Assembly (NCBI GenBank): GCA_003598015.1
Contig: QZKE01000066.1
Span: 1 to 64,000, forward strand
Direction: 5' to 3'
Length of the DNA: 64,000 nt
Origin: Actinomycetota bacterium
Lineage (GTDB): Bacteria; Actinomycetota; Geothermincolia; Geothermincolales; RBG-13-55-18
Part shown: positions 1-8,633 of the stretch, one piece after another
Layout: the number at the start of each line of letters is the position of its first letter
Numbering within the stretch: the stretch's first letter is position 1
Made by a program: the position numbers and the translations under genes
Notes under the pieces: generated by a model
The model's database searches: none
Told to the model about the DNA's origin: nothing
Seen by the model: the letters and a program-made list of their open reading frames with translations, nothing else

Positions 1-50
1 GGGAATGGAACGAGCGTGGGCAGGAAGACGGACGGACTATAGAGTGTGGC

Positions 51-230
51 GTGGGTGGTAAGTAATGGGAAGTGGGGTCAGGGCTTGACACGCTTCGCGT
101 GCAACCCGCTGACCCACACCCTATGGGGAAAAGAACGAGCGTAGGTGGTAAGTAATAGGAAGTGGGGTCAGGGCTTGACACGCTTCGCGTGCAACCCGCT
201 GACCCACACCCTACGGGGAAAAGATCGCGG
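51..230. repeat. Two tandem 90-bp units containing a REP-like hairpin
   Basis: Units at 51-140 and 141-230 are almost identical. Each contains a hairpin (75-115 and 165-205) that opens with GGGTCAGGGCTTG and closes with CAACCCGCTGACCC, with an inner CACGC/GCGTG stem. Partial copies flank them (about 8-20 and 227-240). The same framing words (GTGGTAAGTAAT, CCCTACGGGGAAAAGA) recur at 3166-3380, on the other side of the three-gene block. I see no coding potential in 1-254. Confidence 0.8.
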
Positions 231-254
231 CGTGGGTTGTATAGAGAGGATGAA

Positions 255-1298
255 ATGGTGGACTGGGAACCGGCCATGAGGGCTACGGCCATAGGCAGCC
301 TTCCTTATATTGATGCGGAGGAAGCCTGTAACGTGACCCTGCGCCATCTGAAGGAGGCCCCGGCCTGGCCTCAATTGCCGAAGCGTGATTTTCGGGAGAA
401 TATGTACGCCCAGTACAGTGAAGGCTTGCCGGGTGTGGTCATCGATATGGACAGGCGCAAGGTCTACTGCGATACCTCCCGCGACCTTCTTCCCGGGATA
501 GAGGCGGTATACGGGGCTTTCCTGGACGGCGACTACGAATCCGTGTCCATAAGCGAGGAATTCGCGGCGGGACTCTATGCCTTCGCGGAGAGGGTGAGGG
601 GTGAGGGGAAGCGGTATCCTCTCCTCAAAGGGCAAGTGACCGGCCCCATAAGTTTCGGGCTCACCGTCCTCGACGAGAACAACCGCCCCATCCTCTATAA
701 CGATGAACTGGCGGACGCTATGGTGAGACTGTTGAACCTCAAGGCGCGATGGATGGAGGCTCTTCTGAGGGAAACCGGGGCGGGCGAGGAGGTACTCGTC
801 TTCTTCGACGAACCCTACCTGGTATCGGTGGGCTCGGCCCTGGTGAGCGTGAGCCCGCAGAGAGTGGTCGATTCCATGCGCCTGTGTATGGAGGGACTGA
901 CCTGCCTGACCGGGGCACACTGCTGTGGGAATACCGATTGGACCTTGCTCTTCGAGGCCGGGGTGGATGTGGTGAACTTCGATGCCTACGGCTACATGGA
1001 GAGCATGGCTCTCTACCCGGAGGAGCTGGCGGCCTTCCTGGAACGGGGCGGCTCGCTGGCCTGGGGCCTGGCGGTCAACAAACCCGAGATAGATGCGGAG
1101 ACGGTAGACAGCCTGGCCCGTCTCTTCGAGGACGGCGTAGAGCTTCTCGCATCCCGGGGGGTTCCGCGGGACCTTCTCGTGGAGAGGGCGATGATCACCC
1201 CGGCGTGCGGCCTCGAGGGCGTATCTCCACAGCAGGCCGAGAGGGCCTACAGGCTCACCACGCAGCTCTCGGAGTTGCTGCGTGGCGGGGGCGGTTGA
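255..1298 (+). CDS. MetE-like (UROD/MetE superfamily) methyltransferase
   Basis: A single TIM-barrel-sized protein of 347 residues resembling the C-terminal catalytic half of cobalamin-independent methionine synthase, without the MetE N-terminal half. Likely zinc ligands are His222 and Cys224 in HCCGN and Cys318 in ACGLEG, matching the H-x-C...C pattern of MetE. The start is ATG 255 behind GAGAGGA at 244-250; the frame runs open upstream only because it crosses the repeats. It is followed after 21 bp by lipA and then by an AcsE-like methyltransferase. Core-MetE proteins of this size are known to take methyl groups from corrinoid proteins rather than folate, so a folate-independent methionine synthase is a reasonable inference. 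Another corrinoid-linked methyl transfer cannot be excluded. Confidence 0.7.
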   Translation: MVDWEPAMRATAIGSLPYIDAEEACNVTLRHLKEAPAWPQLPKRDFRENMYAQYSEGLPGVVIDMDRRKVYCDTSRDLLPGIEAVYGAFLDGDYESVSISEEFAAGLYAFAERVRGEGKRYPLLKGQVTGPISFGLTVLDENNRPILYNDELADAMVRLLNLKARWMEALLRETGAGEEVLVFFDEPYLVSVGSALVSVSPQRVVDSMRLCMEGLTCLTGAHCCGNTDWTLLFEAGVDVVNFDAYGYMESMALYPEELAAFLERGGSLAWGLAVNKPEIDAETVDSLARLFEDGVELLASRGVPRDLLVERAMITPACGLEGVSPQQAERAYRLTTQLSELLRGGGG

Positions 1299-1319
1299 CG
1301 GCGATAAGGGGAGAGACGA

Positions 1320-2252
1320 TTGTCAGAGTTGGGATCCAAGGTAAAAGGACTTAGCGAAAGGCATTACGACGACCGCATGCCGCGCTGGTTGCATCGCCCG
1401 TTGCGCGCGGGCAGGAATATGCACGAGGTGGATGCTATCCTGCGCGGCCTGGATCTGCATACCGTTTGCGAGAGCGCGAAGTGCCCCAACCGTATGGAGT
1501 GTTTCTCTTGCCGCACTGCCACCTTCATGCTCCTCGGCGATGTCTGCACCCGCAACTGCAGCTTCTGCTCCGTGGCCAAGGGAATGCCCGGCGCCGTGGA
1601 TGCGGGAGAGCCGGAGAAGGTGGCACAGGCGGCGGCTCGCCTGGGGCTGAAGCATGTTGTAATGACCAGTGTGACCAGGGACGACCTCGCGGACGGTGGC
1701 GCCCACCATTTCGCGGCCGCCATAAAGGCGGTCAGGCATCACCTGCCGGAGGCGACGGTAGAGGTGTTGACTCCGGATTTTCAGGGAGATACGGAAGCAC
1801 TGCAAGTGGTGCTCGAGGAGAGTCCGGAGGTCTTCAACCACAACCTCGAGACGGTAGAGGCGCTCTATGCGGTCGTAAGACCGCAGGCCGGCTACGAGAG
1901 GTCATTGGAGCTACTGCGGGCTGCACGCGGGATTTCGCCACAGACCAGGCTAAAGAGCGGCCTGATGGTAGGGTTGGGGGAATCCCGGGACCAGCTGCGA
2001 GGCACCTTCGGCGACCTCGCGCATGCAGGGTGCGATATGCTCACCATCGGGCAATACCTGCGCCCTTCGCGGGAGCAGCTGAGAGTGGAGAGGTTCCTCT
2101 CCCCGGTGGAGTTCGAGGAACTGCGCAGGCTTGCGGAGGATGCGGGTATACACCAGGTCGCCTCCGCGCCCTTCGTACGCAGTTCCTACCGGGCGAGGGA
2201 GCTTTTGCATAAGCAGGAAAACGGTGGGCCGCACTGCCGGCCACAGGGTTAA
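1320..2252 (+). CDS. lipA: Lipoyl synthase (radical SAM)
   Basis: Inserts two sulfur atoms into an octanoyl group on lipoyl carrier proteins. The 310 residues show both cluster motifs: the auxiliary [4Fe-4S] site Cys50, Cys55 and Cys61 (CESAKCPNRMEC) and the radical SAM site Cys76, Cys80 and Cys83 (CTRNCSFC). The C-terminal RSSY supplies the serine ligand of the auxiliary cluster. The start is TTG 1320 after GGGGAGAGACG. It sits between two methyltransferase genes. The window also encodes its natural client GcvH (31188-31568) and Lpd (31642-33051), so its job is probably lipoylation of the glycine cleavage H protein. Confidence 0.93.
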   Translation: MSELGSKVKGLSERHYDDRMPRWLHRPLRAGRNMHEVDAILRGLDLHTVCESAKCPNRMECFSCRTATFMLLGDVCTRNCSFCSVAKGMPGAVDAGEPEKVAQAAARLGLKHVVMTSVTRDDLADGGAHHFAAAIKAVRHHLPEATVEVLTPDFQGDTEALQVVLEESPEVFNHNLETVEALYAVVRPQAGYERSLELLRAARGISPQTRLKSGLMVGLGESRDQLRGTFGDLAHAGCDMLTIGQYLRPSREQLRVERFLSPVEFEELRRLAEDAGIHQVASAPFVRSSYRARELLHKQENGGPHCRPQG

Positions 2253-2270
2253 TCAAGGAGGAGGAACGAA

Positions 2271-3155
2271 ATGCTGATCATCGGTGAGAAGGTCAACGTG
2301 ATGATGAAGGCCATCGGGGCCGCCATCAAGGACCGCGAAAAGAAGCCCATCCAGGAGATGGCCTTGCTCCAGGCGGAGGGTGGAGCCAACTGGCTGGATA
2401 TAAACCTGGGTCCCGCCACCAAGGAGGGTCCGGAGAAGATGCGTTTCGTGGTGGAGTCGGTGCAGGCAGTGACCGATCTCCCCCTGGCCCTGGATACCAT
2501 GAATATCGATGCCATGCAGGCAGGCCTGGAGGTGGTAAAGGGCGAGGTGATGATCAACTCCATCTCCTCCCAGCCTGAGCGCATGGAGAAACTCATGCCC
2601 CTGGCTGTCGACAGCAACGCATGGGTAGTGGGTCTTACCCTCAACGCCCAGGGCAACGTACCGCGTGACGCCGACGAGAGGGTGGAGGTGGCGTACAACA
2701 TCCTCATGACCGCGCAGGAGTACGGGATACCGGCGGACAAGATCCTCATCGATCCCATTGTCCTGCCCATCAGCGTAACCCAGGACCAGACCCACGCGCT
2801 GGTCGACTCGATGGATATGCTGCAAGGCGTTTTCGCCGAGTTCGACCCGCCGCCCGGGACGGTGGTCGGTCTCTCCAACGTGTCCAACGGTGTGCCCGAC
2901 GAGTCCCTGTGCAGCCTCATCAACCGCACTCTTCTGGCCGTACTCATGGCCAAAGGTCTTACCGCGGCCATCGTCGACCCCAACGACGAAGAGCTCATGG
3001 GTATCATGAACAAGAACGAGGAGTACCAGATCGTGGAGAAGATCGTGAAAGGTGAATCGGTCGACGAGAGCGATCTTCTCACCATCAAGCTGCTCAAGAC
3101 CTGGCGGGTGTTGACCGAGGAGACGCTCTACGCACACTCGTACCTGGAGCTGTAA
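2271..3155 (+). CDS. acsE: Methyltetrahydrofolate:corrinoid methyltransferase (AcsE-like)
   Basis: A pterin-binding-domain protein of 294 residues, the usual length for AcsE, which moves the methyl group of methyltetrahydrofolate to the corrinoid iron-sulfur protein in the Wood-Ljungdahl pathway. The opening LIIGEKVN, the WLDINLGP strand (pterin-binding DxN) and the LDT and NSIS segments are typical of the family. It has a very strong ribosome site (AAGGAGGAGGAACG) 18 bp after lipA. The CoFeSP and acetyl-CoA synthase genes are not in the window, so the partner corrinoid protein is unknown. A general methyltransferase I of the MtgA type is the main alternative. Confidence 0.8.
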   Translation: MLIIGEKVNVMMKAIGAAIKDREKKPIQEMALLQAEGGANWLDINLGPATKEGPEKMRFVVESVQAVTDLPLALDTMNIDAMQAGLEVVKGEVMINSISSQPERMEKLMPLAVDSNAWVVGLTLNAQGNVPRDADERVEVAYNILMTAQEYGIPADKILIDPIVLPISVTQDQTHALVDSMDMLQGVFAEFDPPPGTVVGLSNVSNGVPDESLCSLINRTLLAVLMAKGLTAAIVDPNDEELMGIMNKNEEYQIVEKIVKGESVDESDLLTIKLLKTWRVLTEETLYAHSYLEL

Positions 3156-3165
3156 GAAGTAACGT

Positions 3166-3380
3166 GGGTGGTAAGTAATGGGAGGTGGGGTCAGGTCTTT
3201 TTGGACCCTTCGCCCCATTGTTTGTCGGAGGTAATGGGATATGGGGTCAGGTCTTGACGTTTGCGAGAACCTATATGGCAGACGAGGTGTCTTGTAAGCA
3301 AACGCAAGACCTGACCCACACCCTACGGGGAAAAGAACGCACGTAGGTGGTAAACACCCTGCGGGGAACAGATCGTGGCG
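3166..3380. repeat. Intergenic REP-like palindrome cluster
   Basis: This gap contains the framing words also seen at 51-230 (GTGGTAAGTAATGGGA, CCCTACGGGGAAAAGAACG) and a strong inverted repeat. The left arm at 3244-3264 (GGGTCAGGTCTTG then CGTTTGC) pairs with 3298-3317 (GCAAACG then CAAGACCTGACCC) with one bulged base around a 33-nt loop. A further fragment GGGGTCAGGTCTTTTTGGACCC lies at about 3187-3208. A decayed framing copy follows at 3325-3380. No gene is visible. Confidence 0.8.
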
Positions 3381-3422
3381 TGGGAGGAATAAAGAGGGCG
3401 ATAGAAGACGAGGTGGGAGGAA

Positions 3423-3944
3423 ATGGACGACAAAGGCTGTGAGTGCAAGCAACGCTTCGCGGATCCGGACAACCAGGAACCTTTGCTGGGTATCCTCGAG
3501 AGATACGCGGGGGAGAAGGGCGCGCTCATTCCCCTGCTGCAGGATACCCAGGAAGCCTACGGCTACCTCGACGAAAAGATCATGCGGGCTCTGGCAAAGG
3601 GAGCCGGTTACCAGTTGAGCCAGGTATATGGAGTGGCTACATTCTACACGCAGTTCAGGCTGGAGCCCATAGGGGAGCACCTCATCCGCGTATGCCACGG
3701 CACGGCATGTCACGTGGCCGGTGCCGAGCTTATCTCCGAGGAGATCTCCAACTTCCTGGGGGTCAAGGACGGTCAGACCACCCCGGATATGAAGTTTACC
3801 CTGGAGTCGGTGATGTGCGTGGGCGCTTGCTCGCTCTCTCCCATCATGATCGTGGATGAGGACACCCATGGCAAACTGAAGCCCGCAAACGTGCGCAAGG
3901 TACTCAAGAAGTACCGGGGCGGGAACGGGGAGAAGGAAGAATGA
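3423..3944 (+). CDS. NuoE-type thioredoxin-like [2Fe-2S] subunit
   Basis: Electron-transfer subunit of an NAD-linked complex, 173 residues, homologous to the 24-kDa subunit NuoE/HndA. The [2Fe-2S] ligands are Cys91 and Cys96 (CHGTAC) and Cys132 and Cys136 (CVGAC). The N-terminal helical domain (LLGILERYAGEKGALIPLLQ) is typical. The stop overlaps the start of the NuoF-type gene (ATGA at 3941-3944), and a formate dehydrogenase alpha subunit follows. The three probably form a soluble NAD(P)-dependent formate dehydrogenase rather than respiratory complex I, since no membrane nuo genes adjoin. The ribosome site is GGGAGGAA before ATG 3423. Confidence 0.88.
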   Translation: MDDKGCECKQRFADPDNQEPLLGILERYAGEKGALIPLLQDTQEAYGYLDEKIMRALAKGAGYQLSQVYGVATFYTQFRLEPIGEHLIRVCHGTACHVAGAELISEEISNFLGVKDGQTTPDMKFTLESVMCVGACSLSPIMIVDEDTHGKLKPANVRKVLKKYRGGNGEKEE

Positions 3945-5725
3945 GCACGGGCGGCAAGAACAAGTTGGTCCTCGGCTACGGTACTTGCGGTATCGCCGCC
4001 GGGGCGACAGCGGTAAAGGATGCACTGGAAAATGAGCTGGCGACGGGAAAATACGATGCATATCTCGATATCGCAGGTTGCATGGGATTCTGTTTCCGGG
4101 AACCCATCGTAGAGGTCACGGACCCGGATGGAAGATCAGTAATCTACGGTGACCTTTCGCCCAAGCGGGTCTCCCGGCTCCTGGAGGCGGTCGCGGGAGG
4201 CGAGGTGATAGAGGACTGGGTGGTACGCCGCTCCGACGAGCCGGGTGCGGGAGAGGGCGACTTCCTCGCCAACCAGCACCGCATCGTCCTGCGCAACTGC
4301 GGCAATATAAATCCCGAGAGCATCGAGGAATACATATCCACCGGTGGATACGAGGCGGCAAGGAAAGCCCTGACCTCCATGACCCCCGAGGAACTCATCG
4401 ACGAAGTGGGAAAGTCCGGCATCCGTGGCCGCGGCGGGGCGGGATTCCCCACCGGCACCAAGTGGGGCTTCGCCCGCAAGGCGAAGGGCGAACAGAAATA
4501 TCTGGTATGCAACGCCGACGAGGGAGATCCCGGCGCCTTCATGGATCGCAGCGTACTGGAGGGAGATCCCCATGCGGTGATCGAGGGCATGATCGTCGCC
4601 GGGTACGCCATCGGAGCCACCCAAGCCTACATCTATTGCCGGGCCGAATACCCCCTGGCCTTGAAGCGGCTGGACATCGCCATCGCGGCATGCCACGAGT
4701 GGGGTTACCTGGGCCAGGGCATCTTCGGCACCGACTGGGATTTCGACATCAAGATCAAGAAAGGCGCCGGCGCCTTCGTGTGCGGCGAGGAGACGGCCCT
4801 TATCGCCTCCATCGAGGGCAAGCGGGGCATGCCCCGGCCGCGGCCGCCTTTCCCGGCCAACGAAGGGTTATGGGGCAAACCCACCAACATCAACAACGTC
4901 GAGACCCTGGCGGCCATCCCCTGGATCATCGCCAACGGGGGGGACAGGTACGCCAGCGTAGGCACGGAGAAGAGCAAGGGCACGAAGGTCTTCTGCCTGG
5001 CGGGCAAGGTGCGCCGCAGTGGCCTGGCCGAGGTACCCATGGGCTATACGCTGCGCCAGGTTATCTTCGACGTGGGAGGCGGGGTGCGGGAGGGCAAGGA
5101 GTTCAAGGCTGTACAGATGGGGGGACCATCCGGAGGGTGTCTCCCGGCCAGCCTCCTCGACACCCTGGTGGACTACGATGCCATCACCGCAACCGGAGCC
5201 ATCATGGGCTCGGGCGGCATGATCGTGGCCGATTCATCCACCTGCATGGTGGACCTGGCACGTTACTTCCTCTCCTTCACCCAGGAGGAGAGCTGCGGCA
5301 AATGCGTTCCCTGCCGTATCGGCACCAAGCGCATGCTGGAGATACTGGCGCGTATCTGCTCGGGCGAAGGCGAGCCGGAGGACCTCGAACGGCTGGACAT
5401 ACTGGCCGGCGATATCAAGGCCGGCAGCCTGTGCGCCCTAGGGGGAACGGCGCCCAACCCGGTGCTCACCACCCTGAAATATTTCCGCAACGAATACGAA
5501 GACCACATCCTGCGTAAGAAATGTACCGCGGGAGTCTGCCCCGCCCTCATCACCCTGCATATCCAGGAGGATATCTGCACGGGATGCGGCGCCTGCGCCA
5601 AGATCTGCCCCGTGGAGGCCATCTCGGGGGAGAAGAAGGAGCCGCATGCAATTGACGCCGATACCTGTATTCGCTGCAAGTTATGCCTGAGTCGCTGCCC
5701 GGAAGAAGCAATCTACGCGGAGTGA
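3941..5725 (+). CDS. NuoF-type NADH/FMN-binding subunit with C-terminal ferredoxin
   Basis: Diaphorase subunit of the formate dehydrogenase complex, 594 residues. Domains in order: thioredoxin-like [2Fe-2S] domain (about 8-95); 51-kDa FMN/NADH domain with GRGGAGFPTG near 162, CNADEGDPG near 190 and GAGAFVCGEETA near 276; SLBB-like segment; [4Fe-4S] site SCGKCVPCR near 450; and a C-terminal 2x[4Fe-4S] ferredoxin (CTGCGACAKICP near 546, CIRCKLCLSRCP near 576). This layout matches HydB/HndC and the beta subunits of NAD-dependent, sometimes electron-bifurcating, formate dehydrogenases and hydrogenases. Whether it bifurcates to ferredoxin cannot be read from sequence alone. Confidence 0.9.
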   Translation: MSTGGKNKLVLGYGTCGIAAGATAVKDALENELATGKYDAYLDIAGCMGFCFREPIVEVTDPDGRSVIYGDLSPKRVSRLLEAVAGGEVIEDWVVRRSDEPGAGEGDFLANQHRIVLRNCGNINPESIEEYISTGGYEAARKALTSMTPEELIDEVGKSGIRGRGGAGFPTGTKWGFARKAKGEQKYLVCNADEGDPGAFMDRSVLEGDPHAVIEGMIVAGYAIGATQAYIYCRAEYPLALKRLDIAIAACHEWGYLGQGIFGTDWDFDIKIKKGAGAFVCGEETALIASIEGKRGMPRPRPPFPANEGLWGKPTNINNVETLAAIPWIIANGGDRYASVGTEKSKGTKVFCLAGKVRRSGLAEVPMGYTLRQVIFDVGGGVREGKEFKAVQMGGPSGGCLPASLLDTLVDYDAITATGAIMGSGGMIVADSSTCMVDLARYFLSFTQEESCGKCVPCRIGTKRMLEILARICSGEGEPEDLERLDILAGDIKAGSLCALGGTAPNPVLTTLKYFRNEYEDHILRKKCTAGVCPALITLHIQEDICTGCGACAKICPVEAISGEKKEPHAIDADTCIRCKLCLSRCPEEAIYAE

Positions 5726-5735
5726 GGTGGAAATG

Positions 5736-8468
5736 ATGGAGCAAGTTCATCTGAATATAGACGGTAAAGACATCTTGACCACTTCCGATCGCACCATCCT
5801 TGAGGCGGCACGGGAGAACGGCATCCGCATCCCCAGCCTCTGCAATGAACAGCGCATGGAGCCCTATGGGGCATGCCGCATCTGCCTGGTAGAGGTGGAG
5901 GGGGCGAGGGGTCTTCTGCCGGCCTGCTACACCACGGTCACCGATGGTATGGTGGTGCATACCGCCACCGAGGAGCTGATAAGGATCAGGCGGACGATCC
6001 TCGAGCTCATCCTCTCCGACCATCCCAAGGACTGTATGACCTGCGAGAGTACGGGCAGTTGCGAACTTCAGGACCTGGCCTACGAATACGGCGTGAAGGA
6101 CGCGCGCTTTCGGGGCGAGGAACACCATTACGAGGTGCTCGCCGATAATCCCCTTATCGAACGAGATTACGATAAGTGCATACTCTGTGGCCGCTGCATC
6201 CGCATCTGCCGCGAGGTACAGGGAGTAGGGGTCTACGACTTCGTCAACCGGGGTTTCGATTCCGTCCCCGGCATACCCTACGACAAGCCCATGATGGAAT
6301 CGCCCTGCGAGTTCTGCGGGCAGTGCGTATCCACCTGTCCCACTGGAGCCATCACCTCCATCCCATCCAAAGGAAAAGGCAGGTCGTGGCAGGTCGAGAA
6401 GGTCAGGACAACCTGTGCGTATTGCGGTTGTGGTTGCCAACTCGACCTGCATGTTCGTGAAGGAGAGATCGTCGAGGTATCTTCTCCGCTCATGGTGGGG
6501 CCGGGGCAGGGCAACCTCTGCGTAAAAGGACGCTACGGCTATTCCTTCGTGCAGCATGAGGATCGCCTGACCACGCCCCTGGTGAGGAAGGGCGGGGATC
6601 TGGTTCCGGCCGCATGGGAGGAGGCCCTGGGAATGGTCGCCAATCATATCAGGGAGGCCATGGACGACGAGGGCCCGGACAGCGTCGCCTTCCTGTCCTC
6701 GGCGAGGTGCACAAACGAGGAAAACTACCTGCTCATGAAACTGGCACGCGCGGTGGTCGGCACCAATAACGTCGACCACTGCGCCCGGTTATGACACAGC
6801 TCCACAGTCGCCGGTCTGGCGAAAGCATTCGGGAGCGGGGCCATGACCAACTCCATCGATGACCTGGAGAAAGCGGGATGCATCCTGGTGATCGGATCCA
6901 ACACCACCGAGGGACATCCCATCATCGGTTTGCGCATAAAGCAGGCAGTGATGCAGAACGAATGCAAGTTAATCGTGGCGGAGCCCCGCCACATCCGTCT
7001 CTGTTATTACGCCGACCAATGGCTGCAGCAGAGGCCTGGAAGCGATGTGGCCCTGCTCAACGGCATGATGAACGTGATCCTGGCGGAAGGCCTGGCGGAT
7101 GAGGAGTTCATCCGGGAGCGCACCGAGGGATTCGAGGAGTTCAAGAAGGTAGTGGAGGAGTACGCTCCGGAACGGGCGTCCGAGATATGCGGCGTAGAAG
7201 CGGACGAGATCAGGCGCGCCGCGCGGACTTTCGCCGGGGCGGAGAGAGCGGCCATCGTCTACGCCATGGGCATCACCCAACATACTACGGGGGTGGATAA
7301 CGTCCTCTCCCTGGCCAACCTGGCCATGCTCACGGGCAACCTGGGCATGGAGGGGACGGGGGTCAATCCGCTGCGCGGGCAGAACAACGTACAGGGGGCC
7401 TGCGACATGGGTGGACTGCCCAACGTCTTCACCGGCTACCAGGCCGTAGCGGATGCAAAGACAAGGGACAAGTTCGAGACGGCATGGGGAGTCGATTATC
7501 TCTCCGGCAATCCGGGGTTGACTCTCATGGAGATGATGGACGGCGCCCACGCGGGGGACATCAAGGTGCTCTATATCATGGGGGAGAACCCGGTGATCTC
7601 TGACCCGGACGTCGAACACCTGAAGGAGGCACTGGAGAGGGTCGACTTCCTGGTGGTCCAGGATATCTTTCTCACCGAGACGGCACGCTACGCAGACGTG
7701 GTCCTTCCCGCCGTATCCTTCGCGGAGAAGGAAGGAACGTTTACCAATACGGACCGCCGCGTGCAGAGGGTGCGCAAGGCGGTTGAACCCCCGGGAGAGG
7801 CCCGTGACGACCTGTGGATAATCGCCCAGGTCTCATCCAGGTTGGGCTACGACATGGGCGATACCCCGGCGCCGCGGATCATGGAGGAGATAGCCTCGCT
7901 TACTCCCTCCTACGGCGGTATATCCTACGCGAGACTGGAGGAGGAGGGTGAGCTGAGATGGCCTTGCCCCAGTGCGGACCATCCCGGCACCCCCATCCTC
8001 CATGTGGGCAAGATCACCCGGGGTAAGGGCCTTTTCAGCCCGGTAGAATACAGGCCGCCGGCCGAACTGCCCGATGAAGAATATCCGCTCGTGATGACCA
8101 CGGGCAGGTTGCTCGCCCACTACCATACCGGTACCATGACCCGCCGCGTGAAAGCCCTTGACGAGCTGGTGCCGCGCAACCAGGTATGGGTTAATCCCGG
8201 CGACGCCGAGAAGCTGGGAGTGGGGAACGGTCAGGAGGTCGCACTACAGTCGCGCCGTGGTTCCATCAGGCTGGAAGCCAAGGTCACGGATAAGGTAGGG
8301 GAAGGAGTTGTCTTCGTGCCCTTCCATTTCGGGGAGTCACCCGCCAACGCTCTGACCAATCCGGCGCTGGACCCGGTGGCGAAGATCCCGGAGTTCAAAG
8401 TCGCCGCGGTACGCATCCTGACGGGTGAGTCCATGGCTGGCATCAACTATAGCACCAGCGTCACGTGA
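5736..8468 (+). CDS. fdhA: Formate dehydrogenase catalytic subunit, selenocysteine-containing
   Basis: Oxidises formate or reduces CO2 at a Mo/W-bis-pterin centre; 910 residues if the in-frame TGA at 6792-6794 is read as selenocysteine (Sec353). The context CARL-TGA-HSSTVAGLA is the conserved FdhF/FdhA active-site motif, normally CARL(C/U)HSS, and both halves stay in frame with no other stop. N-terminal NuoG-like part: [2Fe-2S] near 35 (CNEQ...GACRIC), His-Cys cluster HPKDCMTC near 96, and two [4Fe-4S] motifs near 148 and 191. The catalytic domain starts with CAYCGCGC near 227 and ends with a molydopterin-dinucleotide domain. The start is ATG 5736 spaced 5 nt from GAGGTGG; GTG 5727 and ATG 5733 are alternatives. 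It follows its NuoE and NuoF partners directly. Confidence 0.93.
6799..6836 (+). promoter_or_regulatory. Bacterial SECIS element for Sec insertion
   Basis: Immediately 3' of the TGA codon, GCTCC (6799-6803) pairs with GGAGC (6832-6836). Inside it, TCGCC (6808-6812) pairs with GGCGA (6818-6822) around the loop GGTCT (6813-6817). The GGTCT loop and its distance of 18 nt from the TGA match the E. coli fdhF SECIS, where SelB binds a similar GGUCU loop. The hairpin lies inside the coding sequence, as is normal in bacteria. Confidence 0.85.
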
Positions 8469-8501
8469 TGGCGGACGGATCGGCGTGACGGCCGGTTTTT
8501 T
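8459..8501 (+). terminator. Possible terminator after fdhA
   Basis: CGTCACG (8459-8465) pairs with CGTGACG (8484-8490), with a T6 run at 8496-8501 after GCCGG. The 18-nt loop and the gap before the T run make it a weak candidate. Confidence 0.35.
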
Positions 8502-8502
8502 G

Positions 8503-8531
8503 CTGACCACGCGATGTTTCGATGGTAGAAT
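8503..8531 (+). promoter_or_regulatory. Candidate sigma70-type promoter for the acyl-CoA ligase gene
   Basis: CTGACC (8503-8508, four of six to TTGACA), a 17-nt spacer and TAGAAT (8526-8531, five of six to TATAAT), about 100 bp before the start codon at 8634. Seen by eye only. Confidence 0.35.
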
Positions 8532-8633
8532 AGTAACGGACTGGGGCGAGAGGAATTGTCGGAAAGACTTTGCCGGAAGGGTTTGGTCCCTGACAGGGGC
8601 CGTAGCAGATCGTAGAAACGGGAGAGATGTTCT

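Noticed and set aside
162-254. N-terminal extension of the MetE-like protein
   Set aside because: It runs through the tandem hairpin repeats, has no ribosome site at its start, and a good ribosome site precedes ATG 255.
2253-4061. Long minus-strand open frame (about 600 codons) opposite acsE and the NuoE-type gene
   Set aside because: It crosses two clearly coding plus-strand genes and a repeat-filled gap, is His-rich with no domain, and is a typical shadow in GC-rich DNA. The same applies to the other long antisense frames, such as 8640-10043, 16036-16953, 17943-19265, 38657-40390, 44508-46040 and 46170-48398.
6792-6842. Premature stop or frameshift splitting the formate dehydrogenase gene into two
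   Set aside because: The TGA lies exactly at the conserved Sec/Cys position, the frame continues unchanged, and a SECIS hairpin follows.
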